A stretch of DNA of 64,000 bases from Bacteroidota bacterium (GTDB lineage: Bacteria > Bacteroidota > Bacteroidia > Bacteroidales > Paludibacteraceae): contig JAEWUM010000028.1 of assembly GCA_023459355.1 (NCBI GenBank), positions 1-64,000 of the forward strand, written 5' to 3'. The stretch's first letter is position 1. Each line of letters starts with the position of its first letter. The notes beneath the pieces were generated by a model. The model saw nothing but the letters and a program-made list of their open reading frames with translations. It made no database searches and was not told the origin of the DNA. Made by a program: the position numbers and the translations under genes. Shown one piece after another: positions 17,915 to 26,497 of this stretch.

Positions 17915-19882
17915 TTATAAAAACTTTTCGACAACAGACCGGCCGTCCGTTAAAAGTACGGAGCAGATTCCATTCCTATAAGGATATGGGATTATTGCTT
18001 CCATGCTGTTGAAGCGGTTATTTGAATAAACTTTACGTCCATCTAATAAATACAGGCTTATACTGCTTATAATCTCTTTGCTGCTTACTATCAATTGTCC
18101 GCCGGAAACAAATATCTGCACCGGCTTTTCGTTCATTATTTGAACTGTCGACGATGCCAGATGCGTGTTCAGCAATTCCATTTCCATCCATGTATAAGGA
18201 CTGTTCGTCCCTGCATCGGCAATCCGTTCTGTTTTGTATGTGTTAGTCGAAAAGCGGTCGAATCGCTCCACTGCCGCAGCCATGCGTCCTTCGGTGTTGA
18301 CTTTTGAATGCCCCAAGAGTCCCCATGGAATAGCCGCTTCTATCCGATAATAACTATTTTTCAGCGAAACCGAGTAAAGAATATTGTTTGAAGCATCTGC
18401 ATCAGTTGCCCATGTGCCATTCGCGCCTCTTTTAAACACGATTGTTCCGTCCACTTGGAATAAAATATTGAATACACCTTCCTGCGGGCTGTCCGTACAA
18501 ACATCAGCGGCATCAATAAGCAGGCGGATACCATCCGGAGTAGATGAAGTATTCACAATGTCACGGTCGATAACAAGCGATGTAAAATAAAGATAGTTAC
18601 TGTCGTACAGAAAATCAGATGTCCATCTCGATTTAGTAACGGTTCCCATAATCAGCTGTTCTGCTTTAGTATCAGTCCATTTCTCGTCCGGCGATTTTCC
18701 CCCATCTACCTTTATGCTGCCGTAATCGGCCTGCAGTTTGTTAAGAGGAGTTCCCTGCATTGTTATTATCTGCGACGAAGATGAATTCGCAGTTGAACTT
18801 CCTACGGCCAAAACAGTTCCGTCGCTCGTTACGGCAAGCGAATTCCATTTGGCGCGCTTGTCGGCAGCCAGATTAAAAGGCTGGCTTTTGGCTTTGAAGC
18901 TGCGGGCTTCGTCGTCGCCCACCATGACGAACATATCCGCATAATCGGTAGAAGTCCGTCCTTCCGTACCTTGATAAGACAGAATTGTTTCGCCGGAAGG
19001 CAGACGCCTGATGTATGGAGCGCCGGCATTGTAAGAAGATGTCAGGGATTGGGCAAAAGCCTGCTCCCGATTCGGACTGCTTGCATTGACAAAACCACTT
19101 TTCCAATTATCTTCGATGGTGGTGCGCACCGTTACCGGACGGAAATACGGATAAGCAATTCCATTATCTTCAATCATGACGACAATTTCGCCTTTATCTT
19201 CGAGCAATAGAGGTACCGGCATGCCGTCGCGCCGTCCGCTGCGGAATGAAACTATTTCGGGTGTACTCCATGTCAGCCCTTCGTCGAACGAGCGGCACAT
19301 GCTGATGTTTTGTTCGGTAGTCGAAGTATAAATGTCTTCGTTGGCAAAATAGCACTGCACCTCTCCGGATGGAAGTTCTAGAAAAGCCGGTTCCCAGCAA
19401 CCTTCAGTAAATGTATGCAGCGCATCGTGCACATATATTTCGTTGCTCCAAGTTTCTCCATTATCTATACTTCTTCTCGCGCGTATGCCGAACTTACGTT
19501 CTTCGGAATAAGGTTCTCTGGGACGCGGATTGTAGCCGACTAAAATAGTACCGCTTTTCAATTGTATGAAATCCGGAACCGCATTGGCTATGCCGGTTGG
19601 ATTCGAAGCTATAAGCTTTTCGCCAAACCACACAACGCCCTTATTCGAACTGAATGCAATCCTGATGCCACCTGATTCTGCAACGGCCATTAAACGTCCG
19701 TCCTGCAGTTCTATGATGCGTCCGTATCCAGAATATCCGGAAGAGAATACTGTAGTCTGACTGTTGATATCCCAAAATATACGCGAGCCGGTGTACGGAT
19801 CTTTCCGGTGCTGGGCATGAACACCACAGACAAAAACAGATAGAAAATATACAACAATAATATGTTTTATTCCATTTTTCAT
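17915..19882 (-). CDS. BNR-repeat glycoside hydrolase-like protein (sialidase/GH93-like) with CBM9-like and T9SS domains
   Basis: The 655-aa secreted protein has a signal peptide and then a six-bladed-propeller type region (about residues 35-390) with Asp-box-like turns RSIDNGETWS and RSFDEGLTWS. These turns occur in exo-alpha-sialidases and also in GH93 exo-arabinanases. The GH43 neighbour and lack of other sialic acid genes favour an arabinan or other plant glycan role, but this is inference. Residues about 400-570 (KWTDTKAEQLIMGT, then DSNYLYFTSLVIDRDI) resemble a CBM9-like carbohydrate-binding domain, and the C terminus is a weak T9SS sorting domain (SISLYLLDGRKVYSNN). It overlaps the gene upstream by an ATGA, so the two are translationally coupled. 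Confidence 0.75.
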   Translation of the reverse strand: MKNGIKHIIVVYFLSVFVCGVHAQHRKDPYTGSRIFWDINSQTTVFSSGYSGYGRIIELQDGRLMAVAESGGIRIAFSSNKGVVWFGEKLIASNPTGIANAVPDFIQLKSGTILVGYNPRPREPYSEERKFGIRARRSIDNGETWSNEIYVHDALHTFTEGCWEPAFLELPSGEVQCYFANEDIYTSTTEQNISMCRSFDEGLTWSTPEIVSFRSGRRDGMPVPLLLEDKGEIVVMIEDNGIAYPYFRPVTVRTTIEDNWKSGFVNASSPNREQAFAQSLTSSYNAGAPYIRRLPSGETILSYQGTEGRTSTDYADMFVMVGDDEARSFKAKSQPFNLAADKRAKWNSLAVTSDGTVLAVGSSTANSSSSQIITMQGTPLNKLQADYGSIKVDGGKSPDEKWTDTKAEQLIMGTVTKSRWTSDFLYDSNYLYFTSLVIDRDIVNTSSTPDGIRLLIDAADVCTDSPQEGVFNILFQVDGTIVFKRGANGTWATDADASNNILYSVSLKNSYYRIEAAIPWGLLGHSKVNTEGRMAAAVERFDRFSTNTYKTERIADAGTNSPYTWMEMELLNTHLASSTVQIMNEKPVQIFVSGGQLIVSSKEIISSISLYLLDGRKVYSNNRFNSMEAIIPYPYRNGICSVLLTDGRSVVEKFL

Positions 19883-21090
19883 TTTTTATTTTTTTTCTTC
19901 AATGATTTTGCTTTCTGAATCTGCTTGTTTTCTTCCTGCTCTTTGATAAAACGTTCATCTGCCATCTTACTGAATCGTTTAATAGTTTTTATTTCTTGTG
20001 GATCATATGGAAGACCATTGAAACGGTAAATATCATGCTGCCACTTACTCATATCCAGATTGTGGCAGTCATCCTGCAGATAGCGGATATAGTAAGTACC
20101 AGCCGGTTCGTAAGTCTGCGAGTAACCGGCAATCAGTCCCCAATGATACGATCCTATTTTTTCCAGATAAAAAAGCGGGAATATTTCCGTCACATTATTG
20201 CCTCTTATGCGGTGCAGCCACTCGCTGTTGATCAATGGACGGTCGTATTCCTTGCGCAGCTGCTCAATAATCTGAACCATATTTTCATAAGAGCCGTAAT
20301 AATGGAATGTTATCACGTCTGACAATTCACAGGCACGTTTTTCAATTTCCGTATATGGAAGCCCTTCTTTATAGCGCCAGCAGTCGGCTGTAAGCGGCTG
20401 TATCGGATCATAGGAACGCAAGATTGAAAAGAATTTTTCCAGCGCTTCCATGCTTTTCGATCCGCGGTTGGAGTTGCCAACTTCATTCCAAACGTTCCAA
20501 ATATGTATGCGGGAATCTTTCGCATATTTCTTTGCCAATTCATCGACCATTTTATAATAGTAAGGTTCAAATTCGGGATCGTCAAGCAGGCAGTAGCCGG
20601 TTTCCGAATAATCTCCCGTATGCGGGCCTGTTTTTGTGCCGCTGTGATATCCCCAATCAACCGGCTGTTCTCCAAATTCAACCGGTTTCCAACGGCTTTT
20701 TGGCACAGTACAGTCGTTCCCGAGCGTAAGCATAACCTGCAATCCATATTTATCTGCTAAAGTTAGATATTCTTCCAAGTTGTTCATAAAACTGTCGTGC
20801 TCGTAATACCAGACTTCGAACTGAACAATAGCCCGTACTGCATTAAATCCGGTTTCTTTAGCCAGCTGAAATTCGGTTTCTATCTGATCGAATACCTCTT
20901 TATGTTTGTACTCTTGCCACATGGCAATTCTGTTTACGCAATTACTCGGATAACCGTTATAGCCGCGTATCCAGTTTTGATTATTATACCACTCCCATGC
21001 TTTTTCCTTCGACCAGCGTTCGCCAGCCGCAGTATTAAACAGGCAGAAAACCGCCACTGAAATTGTCAGGATTAATTTTTTTACATTCAT
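19879..21090 (-). CDS. Clan GH-A glycoside hydrolase (cellulase/xylanase-like)
   Basis: The 403-aa secreted enzyme has a signal peptide (MNVKKLILTISVAVFCLFNTAAG) and a TIM-barrel fold. IHIWNVWNEVGNSNR carries the acid/base Glu (about residue 203) after the NE pair typical of clan GH-A, and RPLINSEWLHR carries the likely nucleophile Glu (about residue 290). LAKETGFNAVRAIVQFEVW and DVITFHYYGSYENM match strands of the same fold. The exact GH family is not recognisable by eye; relatives are usually annotated as cellulase-family or 1,4-beta-xylanase. The Lys-rich tail (KAKSLKKKNKK) is unusual, and there is no T9SS domain, so it is probably periplasmic. Its stop overlaps the next start (ATGA). Confidence 0.8.
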   Translation of the reverse strand: MNVKKLILTISVAVFCLFNTAAGERWSKEKAWEWYNNQNWIRGYNGYPSNCVNRIAMWQEYKHKEVFDQIETEFQLAKETGFNAVRAIVQFEVWYYEHDSFMNNLEEYLTLADKYGLQVMLTLGNDCTVPKSRWKPVEFGEQPVDWGYHSGTKTGPHTGDYSETGYCLLDDPEFEPYYYKMVDELAKKYAKDSRIHIWNVWNEVGNSNRGSKSMEALEKFFSILRSYDPIQPLTADCWRYKEGLPYTEIEKRACELSDVITFHYYGSYENMVQIIEQLRKEYDRPLINSEWLHRIRGNNVTEIFPLFYLEKIGSYHWGLIAGYSQTYEPAGTYYIRYLQDDCHNLDMSKWQHDIYRFNGLPYDPQEIKTIKRFSKMADERFIKEQEENKQIQKAKSLKKKNKK

Positions 21091-21168
21091 TTGCTGTTAT
21101 TTAAGTTATTATTTGAATTTTATATGGTTGATTTTAAATATTGGAGATATGACATCTCTGCATTTTTT

Positions 21169-21189
21169 TATCGAACTTACGTTAAATTA
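21169..21189. repeat. Insertion-element-end-like sequence
   Basis: TATCGAACTTACGTTAAATTA differs by one base from 29282-29302, the outer end of the long palindrome beside the phage fragment. Both copies adjoin a decayed gene. Possibly the footprint of a transposable element end; no transposase gene is present in the window. Confidence 0.4.
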
Positions 21190-21204
21190 TTTAATCGAAC
21201 TTGA

Positions 21205-21603
21205 TTATTTTTTAAACATTTTCATTCTCCATTCATTTGCCTTGTGCAATTGTTCGGGATAAGTCCAATGTTCTGTTTCAGGTACAACGAAAAGCTCTTT
21301 CGGCGCATTGACAACATTTATTGCGGAATAAACCGAAGTCGGCGGACACACCATGTCGTTGTATCCAAAAGAATAGAATCCCGGAACTTTTATCTGTCGT
21401 GCAAAATTCACTACATCGAAGTACCCTGCTATTCTAGCCTTTTCGTCAAGTACGCAAGGTTTTAACGGATTGTTGCGGAACAGATGCGGCCAGCCGCCTG
21501 CTCTTCCGTGCAGATAACCCGTAACATCCGAAAGAGCAGGATAATAACTTATCAGACCTTTTATGCGGCTGTCAAGCCCTGCGGTAACAATAATATCAGG
21601 CAT
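21205..21603 (-). pseudogene. Truncated acetyl xylan esterase (AXE1 family), nucleophile half missing
   Basis: The 132-residue frame matches the C-terminal end of AXE1/cephalosporin-C deacetylase enzymes: TAGLDSRIKGLISYYPAL, then TGYLHGRAGGWPHLF, the catalytic Asp region (GYNDMVCPPTS) and the catalytic His region (PETEHWTYPEQ). In intact relatives the nucleophile motif G-S-Q-G-G lies just before the point where this frame begins, and about 200 residues precede it; all of that is absent. Twenty bases upstream an ATG (21621-21623) opens a different frame reading MKKTLLLCLILLLPQGLTAA then stop, a good signal peptide out of frame with the esterase. This fits an internal deletion that joined the original signal peptide to the C-terminal part with a frameshift. 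Confidence 0.75.
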
Positions 21604-21707
21604 AATAATAATGTTTTTTTCATGAAATTGTGTTTTAAATATATAATTTAATCATCCTTTTTGGCGACTAAATTTTTCGGCCATGGTACTTTCAATATCC
21701 CATTGTC

Positions 21708-23438
21708 TTATATCAATATTTTAATCTGTTTTGAAATTCCGTTTACATATACTTTTGCAACATAAATTCCCTTGTTTAGACTGTCTAACGAAATATATTT
21801 GTCGCTTTCGCTCATCACAGAATGGAATAAAAAATGACCGGCAATATCAAAAATGTCGATTACGATATTTGCATTACAAGTATTTTTTGTGCTTATAAAT
21901 ATTTTTTTTCCTAAAACAAACACTTCCAAGTCATTATTTGCGGCAACGTGAGAATTTGAATAGTCTGTTTCGAAAAATCCCGGCACTATATAGTCCGGCT
22001 GGCCATCTTCCAATTTGTAATAAAACGCGACACTCCAATTGTAAAGCGGATAAGTCTGGTCGTAAATAGCTTGTCCTGATGAATCTTTTGCTTCGTTCAC
22101 AGCACGAAGCGAACTGCCTGGATCACGCGGATATACATAGTCTTCATTTTCTTTTTTGTCTAAATCAACATATTCAAAATAAGCTTGATAGTTGTCGCTG
22201 TCACGCACATTCCCGTGTCCGCGTGTCTGCGATGTATTTTCTCCAATTCCAGCATAGATAAGTTCAATTTTTCCGCTCGAAACATCCGAAAAGCAGGCTA
22301 TCATGATACAATCATCATCGACAACTTCTACTTTTTGTATTATTTGCTTTATGTCATTTTTATATACCTCAAACCCATAGTATTTAAATTTTGTGCCCGA
22401 AGTGTATGGGTCAAGAACCAGCGGAAGCACAGGAACATGATATTGAATTTTTATTTGGTACGGATTATTGGTTCGTGTAATTTTTTTCGGTTGCAGGGGC
22501 TTAAATTCCTCACCCAGCACTTGTGTTTTATAATAAATTTTTGCTAGCATTTCACCGAACCATCGGTAACCGTTCGGGTCCAGATGTCCTCCGCGGTCAG
22601 GCATCGGATAAACAGGTCCCGCGCAGATAATATCGGCATATTCATTGGAAGCTTCCAGCTGCGCCATACCTATCGACAATTCTCTCACTTTAGTATATTG
22701 ACATCCGGCCTGATAGGTAATAAAAACTGGTTTTTTGTTTTGTCCGTAAGCCTCTGTAATGTCGTTCTGCATGTTATCTTTCAGTGTAACAAGCAATTGC
22801 TTGTATTCATCTTTGTCTGAAGTTGCTGTTGTTCCGCTTCCCAGTCCATACCCAATTTTTCCGTAATTATTCTCTCCCTGCATGAAAAAAATGACCGGGC
22901 AGTTAATATCACAACCGGCATTTTTTGTTGCTTTAGCACCGTTTGTCAATGCATTTACAAATTCAGCTCTATAATGCTGCCTTCCAGAAATTTTTGATTC
23001 TTTCGAAAGTTCTTCGATAGAGCGTCCGCCTGTTCCGCAGGAAGTTGCAATGAAGTTGCCGCCTATTTTTTTCTGCAAATGATTGACAGTGCCATAAAGC
23101 GGACATTCGGCCGTAGTGCTTCCATCTTTGGTGAATGGATATAAGTCTGCTGCCCCGGAACTGTCTTGTTTTGCCAGTTTGCCAATTAATGGATTCAGCT
23201 TACTTTTTGAATTATTCCAAAAGTTTATCCAAATATGATCACCCAGCATATAATTTCCGTCAATATTTTCGGTCGATAAAACAGGATACGACTGTGCTCC
23301 CACAGACAAACTCTGTCCATACATGATAAAGTGCTGATAAGTGTTTTCTACCAACACTTGTTTAAGAGATTTTTCAGCAAAATTTTTACAATTTATGCTA
23401 TTAAGCGTAAATAATATTAAAGCAATACAATATCTCAT
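21708..23438 (-). CDS. SGNH-hydrolase esterase with T9SS sorting domain
   Basis: The 576-aa secreted protein carries the SGNH blocks: FIMYGQSLSVG with the nucleophile Ser (about residue 43), CPVIFFMQGENNYG (block III), and PDRGGHLDPNGYRWFGEML with the catalytic Asp/His region. This arrangement is that of sialate O-acetylesterase-type and carbohydrate esterase SGNH proteins, so it probably removes acetyl groups from plant glycans. Two beta domains follow, then a T9SS sorting domain (IVIDIFDIAGHFLFHS, SLDSLNKGIYVAKVYVNG, ending KQIKILI). The signal peptide is MRYCIALILFTLNSINC. It lies 12 bases downstream of GH43 and is surely cotranscribed with it. Exact acyl substrate is unknown. Confidence 0.82.
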   Translation of the reverse strand: MRYCIALILFTLNSINCKNFAEKSLKQVLVENTYQHFIMYGQSLSVGAQSYPVLSTENIDGNYMLGDHIWINFWNNSKSKLNPLIGKLAKQDSSGAADLYPFTKDGSTTAECPLYGTVNHLQKKIGGNFIATSCGTGGRSIEELSKESKISGRQHYRAEFVNALTNGAKATKNAGCDINCPVIFFMQGENNYGKIGYGLGSGTTATSDKDEYKQLLVTLKDNMQNDITEAYGQNKKPVFITYQAGCQYTKVRELSIGMAQLEASNEYADIICAGPVYPMPDRGGHLDPNGYRWFGEMLAKIYYKTQVLGEEFKPLQPKKITRTNNPYQIKIQYHVPVLPLVLDPYTSGTKFKYYGFEVYKNDIKQIIQKVEVVDDDCIMIACFSDVSSGKIELIYAGIGENTSQTRGHGNVRDSDNYQAYFEYVDLDKKENEDYVYPRDPGSSLRAVNEAKDSSGQAIYDQTYPLYNWSVAFYYKLEDGQPDYIVPGFFETDYSNSHVAANNDLEVFVLGKKIFISTKNTCNANIVIDIFDIAGHFLFHSVMSESDKYISLDSLNKGIYVAKVYVNGISKQIKILI

Positions 23439-23450
23439 ATTTTTTAATTA

Positions 23451-24449
23451 TCATTTATTTCCCAATACTTTATCTGCTTTCGGAACAATTACTTTATTTC
23501 CTTTTGCCGTTACATGATATATTCCGGTCTGTTTGTTCTTTTTAAATGTAAGCGGAACTATGCGCGTGCGGCGGGGAACAACCACGCTGTCCGAATTGTG
23601 AATGTGGTAAACATAATAAGGTTGCTGCTTTTTATCCCAGAAAATATCGCCGTGCCCGGATCCGTTTTCCTTTACTATCGAACGGTGGATGATCGGATTC
23701 TCCGGCGCTTTTGTCCAAGGTCCGTATGGAGTCGATGCTGTTGCATAACCCACGGCATAATCTATGTTCCGAAAGTGATTGGCTGAATAAAATAAATAAT
23801 ATACGCCGTCTTTTTTAAAAACGCTAGGTCCTTCCATTATGGGAACTGCTTTGTAATTCTGTGTCATTTCCCATGCATCGGTCTGCCCGAAGCATTTTTT
23901 CAAAGTCTCCGGCTTTATCTTGCCCTGCTCCAGGTCAAATTCAGCAACCCAGATATAATTTCCGCGGTCGAAGCGTACATAATAGAGATAAAATTTCCCG
24001 TCGTCATCTTTAAATATGAACGGATCGATATTTTTTTCACCGGCATCCACGGGTTCCGCTTTTTTCTGCCGGTATGGACCGTACAGCGATTCCGACTCAG
24101 CAACAACAACCTGCTCATTCGCTGTATATGCAAGATAATACCTGCCGTTTTCTTTTATTATCTGGGGAGCCCAGAAGCCGGTTGTTCCAAATGCGCCATC
24201 TCCTTTGCGGAGTATCATGCGTTCTTTTCCTTCCTGCGGCGTATTCCATTTTTTTAAATCGGTTGATTCTAGCATCGTGAATCCGAGCGGTTCGCGGTTG
24301 CGCGTACCTAATAAATAATAGACGCCGTCTTCTACATATATTGTCGGGTCAGCATACAGAATTTCATCCAAATCCGTTGTTTTCTGGGCTTCCGCGGGCA
24401 GTAAAAAAAGGCAAAATCCGATTAGTACAGTGTAAATTAATTTTCTCAT
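23451..24449 (-). CDS. Glycoside hydrolase family 43 (arabinanase/arabinofuranosidase/xylosidase type)
   Basis: The 332-aa secreted enzyme is a single five-bladed propeller domain with no extra module. All three GH43 acidic residues are visible: Asp34 in YADPTIY (general base), Asp142 in IDPFIF (pKa modulator) and Glu206 in MEGPSVF (general acid). FWAPQIIKENGRYYLAYTA and a GHGDIFWD segment support the family. The signal peptide is MRKLIYTVLIGFCLFLLPAEAQ. GH43 members act on arabinan, arabinoxylan or related side chains; the subfamily is not resolved by eye. It is the first gene of the minus-strand locus, with a Bacteroidetes promoter-like TAATTTTG just upstream. Confidence 0.92.
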   Translation of the reverse strand: MRKLIYTVLIGFCLFLLPAEAQKTTDLDEILYADPTIYVEDGVYYLLGTRNREPLGFTMLESTDLKKWNTPQEGKERMILRKGDGAFGTTGFWAPQIIKENGRYYLAYTANEQVVVAESESLYGPYRQKKAEPVDAGEKNIDPFIFKDDDGKFYLYYVRFDRGNYIWVAEFDLEQGKIKPETLKKCFGQTDAWEMTQNYKAVPIMEGPSVFKKDGVYYLFYSANHFRNIDYAVGYATASTPYGPWTKAPENPIIHRSIVKENGSGHGDIFWDKKQQPYYVYHIHNSDSVVVPRRTRIVPLTFKKNKQTGIYHVTAKGNKVIVPKADKVLGNK

Positions 24450-24474
24450 AAAAAATTGCGTTTGTTTTCTCTGG

Positions 24475-24482
24475 CAAAATTA
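24475..24482 (-). promoter_or_regulatory. Putative -7 box of the PUL operon
   Basis: TAATTTTG on the minus strand fits the Bacteroidetes TAnnTTTG -7 consensus, 26 bases upstream of the GH43 start. A matching TTTG -33 box is not clear. A 6-bp inverted pair GGACTA/TAGTCC (24514-24519, 24533-24538) lies further upstream and might be a regulator site. Confidence 0.35.
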
Positions 24483-24727
24483 GGGAGAGTTGAAGCTCGA
24501 AAAAAGGAATCGCGGACTAAAAAAAAGGAAAATAGTCCCGAATTCATAGTTTATAACAGCCTCCATACATAATTTATAAAAACACATAGACTGGATGTTC
24601 AAATTATATACAACTTATTTTTTTATTGATAGTGCAAAATAAACTATTTCTGAATTTATATCAGAATTATTCAACAAATGAAAGGGAAACAAACTATTCT
24701 TTAGAAAAATCAGAAAACCTGTTGATT

Positions 24728-25228
24728 ATGAAATTAGAAAAATCAGAAAAAGACCTTTCGTCGCAGGAAGAAAAATTCTGCCAACTGTATGTTTATGGCG
24801 GACAAGAATTTGCTGGAAAATCGCTGAAATGCTATACCGAGGTATTCGGAGATAAAAATAAATATCCGTATGCGGCGTCTAAATATCTTCTTACAAAGCC
24901 CAATGTTCAATCCAAAGTAAAGGAATTGAATGCGGTATTAATGCAGTCGGAAGAAGAAACGATTGCCGTAAAATTGCAGGTTACGGAAACGCTTAAAGCC
25001 GTCATGGAAGAAACCGCGACCGCCCAATTCACCGACAAATGGGGAGTTTCTATTTCTCCGGCACCATTGAGGGCGGTGGCTGTAAACGCAGCAAAAGCGC
25101 TTATGGATTTGTACCCGATTAAACACAAACAGGATGCGAAACTGAAAATCGAAGGAGTGGACGGCAATGTGATTTTCAATGTTATCGTTCCCGAGCAAAG
25201 CAAAAAGAATGAAGTCGAAGGAACCTAA
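24728..25228 (+). CDS. Phage terminase small subunit-like protein
   Basis: From the ATG at 24728 the product has 166 residues. LSSQEEKFCQLYVYGGQEFAGKSLKCYTEVFGDKNKYPYAASKYLLTKPNVQSKVKEL is the usual opening of terminase small subunits: a Q-E-x-F-C-x-x-Y helix, then a helix-turn-helix-like repeat with N-P-x-V-x-x-x-I/V spacing. Small subunits bind the pac or cos site and recruit the large subunit encoded at 27077. The frame is open upstream to an ATG at 24626; a 17-bp direct repeat (24701-24717, 24734-24750) lies in frame across the two candidate starts, so the start is uncertain. First gene of the plus-strand phage fragment. Confidence 0.7.
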   Translation: MKLEKSEKDLSSQEEKFCQLYVYGGQEFAGKSLKCYTEVFGDKNKYPYAASKYLLTKPNVQSKVKELNAVLMQSEEETIAVKLQVTETLKAVMEETATAQFTDKWGVSISPAPLRAVAVNAAKALMDLYPIKHKQDAKLKIEGVDGNVIFNVIVPEQSKKNEVEGT

Positions 25229-25358
25229 ATCTAAAATAAACGAAAGGCTGATTTATATCGGAATAATTATCGGACTTGTTCTTTACGGCCTATGGCAGAC
25301 CGATAATGCGGTAAAATTAATCGAATCGGTAAAGAACGCTTTCTCCATTTTATTTTAA
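25209..25358 (+). CDS. Small single-span membrane protein of the phage fragment
   Basis: A 49-codon frame reads MKSKEPKSKINERLIYIG followed by a hydrophobic stretch IIIGLVLYGLW and a short polar tail ending FSILF. It overlaps the end of the terminase small subunit gene by 20 bases in another frame, a spacing typical of phage operons. One transmembrane helix with a basic N terminus is predicted by eye. It could be a holin-like or pinholin-like protein, but I do not recognise the family. Confidence 0.5.
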   Translation: MKSKEPKSKINERLIYIGIIIGLVLYGLWQTDNAVKLIESVKNAFSILF

Positions 25359-25371
25359 CCTAACCGGAATT

Positions 25372-25662
25372 ATGACAAAAATGAAAGATTTTGTTACAGA
25401 AAATTTCAAAGTGATTGCAATGGCTGTTTCGTTCATTATAACCATGTATGTACAGCATTTGAACAACACTTCGCACATTTTGGAACTGAAAGAAAAGTGT
25501 GCTACGCTTGAACTGAAAATAGAAGATCAGTACGAAAAAATCGACGCCATTAAACTGGATAAAACAGTGTTTGAGGCGACTATCACTCAGTTTGCGACCA
25601 TAAGCACCGATATCAGGGAAATACGCGCCGACATTAAAGAATTATTGAAAAATAAAGAATAA
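25372..25662 (+). CDS. Small membrane coiled-coil phage protein
   Basis: The product of 96 residues (or 93 from the second ATG, MKDF) has a transmembrane helix at about residues 14-28 (VIAMAVSFIITMYVQ) followed by a long heptad-rich segment, LELKEKCATLELKIEDQYEKIDAIKL and IREIRADIKELLKN. It lies 13 bases after the small membrane ORF and 1 base before the next gene. Such proteins next to phage lysis genes are often holins or spanin components; the family is not identified. Confidence 0.6.
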   Translation: MTKMKDFVTENFKVIAMAVSFIITMYVQHLNNTSHILELKEKCATLELKIEDQYEKIDAIKLDKTVFEATITQFATISTDIREIRADIKELLKNKE

Positions 25663-25663
25663 T

Positions 25664-25882
25664 ATGAATTGTTTTAAGGAAAAAGAAACGGTAACGATAA
25701 TTGAATCAGAAAAGCTGTCGGATATGAATTTGTCGGACATGGCAGGACTTTCGGGCGTTATTACCGAATGCTTAGTTGATGAAGAAAGAGAAATTCCGGG
25801 TTGTATGGTTATGCTTACTGAAAAGTTCCACGGACATTTTATCTGGTTTATCCCTGTTGAATCATTGGAAATAGTATTGTAA
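25664..25882 (+). CDS. Hypothetical phage protein
   Basis: The 72-aa product (MNCFKEKETVTIIESEKLSD...) has no signal peptide or membrane segment and is not recognised. The closing part, GCMVMLTEKFHGHFIWFIPVESLEIVL, is beta-rich. It is packed between neighbours: 1 base after the coiled-coil gene, and its TAA overlaps the next ATG (TAATG). Confidence 0.5.
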   Translation: MNCFKEKETVTIIESEKLSDMNLSDMAGLSGVITECLVDEEREIPGCMVMLTEKFHGHFIWFIPVESLEIVL

Positions 25883-26472
25883 TGAATAAGTTCCTCATTG
25901 TAGTTATTTTGTTTTTTGCCGTTACGAATGCCGGCATATTGAAGTACTGCGAGAAAATCAGGCAGGAAAAAGAAAAATACGAACAGAACAGCCATGCTTT
26001 GTTGTCCGAAGTCAAACGTATGCAGATTGATTTAACAACAACAGCATTGGATGTAAAAGTACTCCGCCTGTCGTTAGACGAATACGAACAATATCGTGCC
26101 GAAGATGCCGAAAAAATTAAACAAATGGGAATCAAGCTAAAGAATCTTGAATCGGTCGGCAAACACGAACTGGAAGTGAATGTGGATTTTTCGACTTCGT
26201 TGAAGGATTCGATTATAATTCGAGATGCCATTCCGGTGAAAATACAGAAAGTCCAAGTCAACACGCCGTATTTATATATTGACGGAACGATTGACGAAAA
26301 TAAAATTACCGGTAATATAAAACTTCCGATTACGCTTCGCCAAGCTATCTCGTTGGAATACAAACATAAGTTCTTGTGGTGGCAATGGAAAGTAAAAGCG
26401 GTACACCAAACCATTTCTGCCGACAATCCGCACGCTCAAATAAAATATTCTGAAATGATTATGATTGATTAG
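25882..26472 (+). CDS. Membrane-anchored coiled-coil phage protein (DUF6549/spanin-like)
   Basis: The 196-aa product begins with a hydrophobic anchor (MNKFLIVVILFFAVTNAGILKY), then a heptad-rich helix at about residues 25-90 (KIRQEKEKYEQN, DLTTTALDVKVLRLSLDEYEQY), then a beta-rich C-terminal domain including WWQWKVKAVHQ. This layout is seen in Bacteroidetes phage proteins, which I tentatively place in DUF6549, and resembles inner-membrane spanins that bridge the envelope during lysis. It sits just before the DUF5675 lysis-type gene. The function is inferred from layout only. Confidence 0.55.
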   Translation: MNKFLIVVILFFAVTNAGILKYCEKIRQEKEKYEQNSHALLSEVKRMQIDLTTTALDVKVLRLSLDEYEQYRAEDAEKIKQMGIKLKNLESVGKHELEVNVDFSTSLKDSIIIRDAIPVKIQKVQVNTPYLYIDGTIDENKITGNIKLPITLRQAISLEYKHKFLWWQWKVKAVHQTISADNPHAQIKYSEMIMID

Positions 26473-26497
26473 ATTAAGTTGTTCTTCTTTTGTTTTT

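Noticed and set aside
17915..19882. Confident sialidase (GH33) assignment
   Set aside because: Asp-box-like turns are shared with GH93 and other propellers; the Arg triad and FRIP motif of GH33 were not recognised, so only a sialidase/GH93-like call is given.
21604..21623. Frameshift by slippage in the A7 run to restore the esterase gene
   Set aside because: An added A puts the upstream ATG in frame but yields MKKNIIIMPD, not a signal peptide, and the nucleophile region would still be missing.
24626..24727. Upstream extension of the terminase small subunit frame
   Set aside because: The extension looks unlike coding sequence and the conserved domain starts after 24728; the in-frame 17-bp direct repeat leaves some doubt, so the start is flagged as uncertain.
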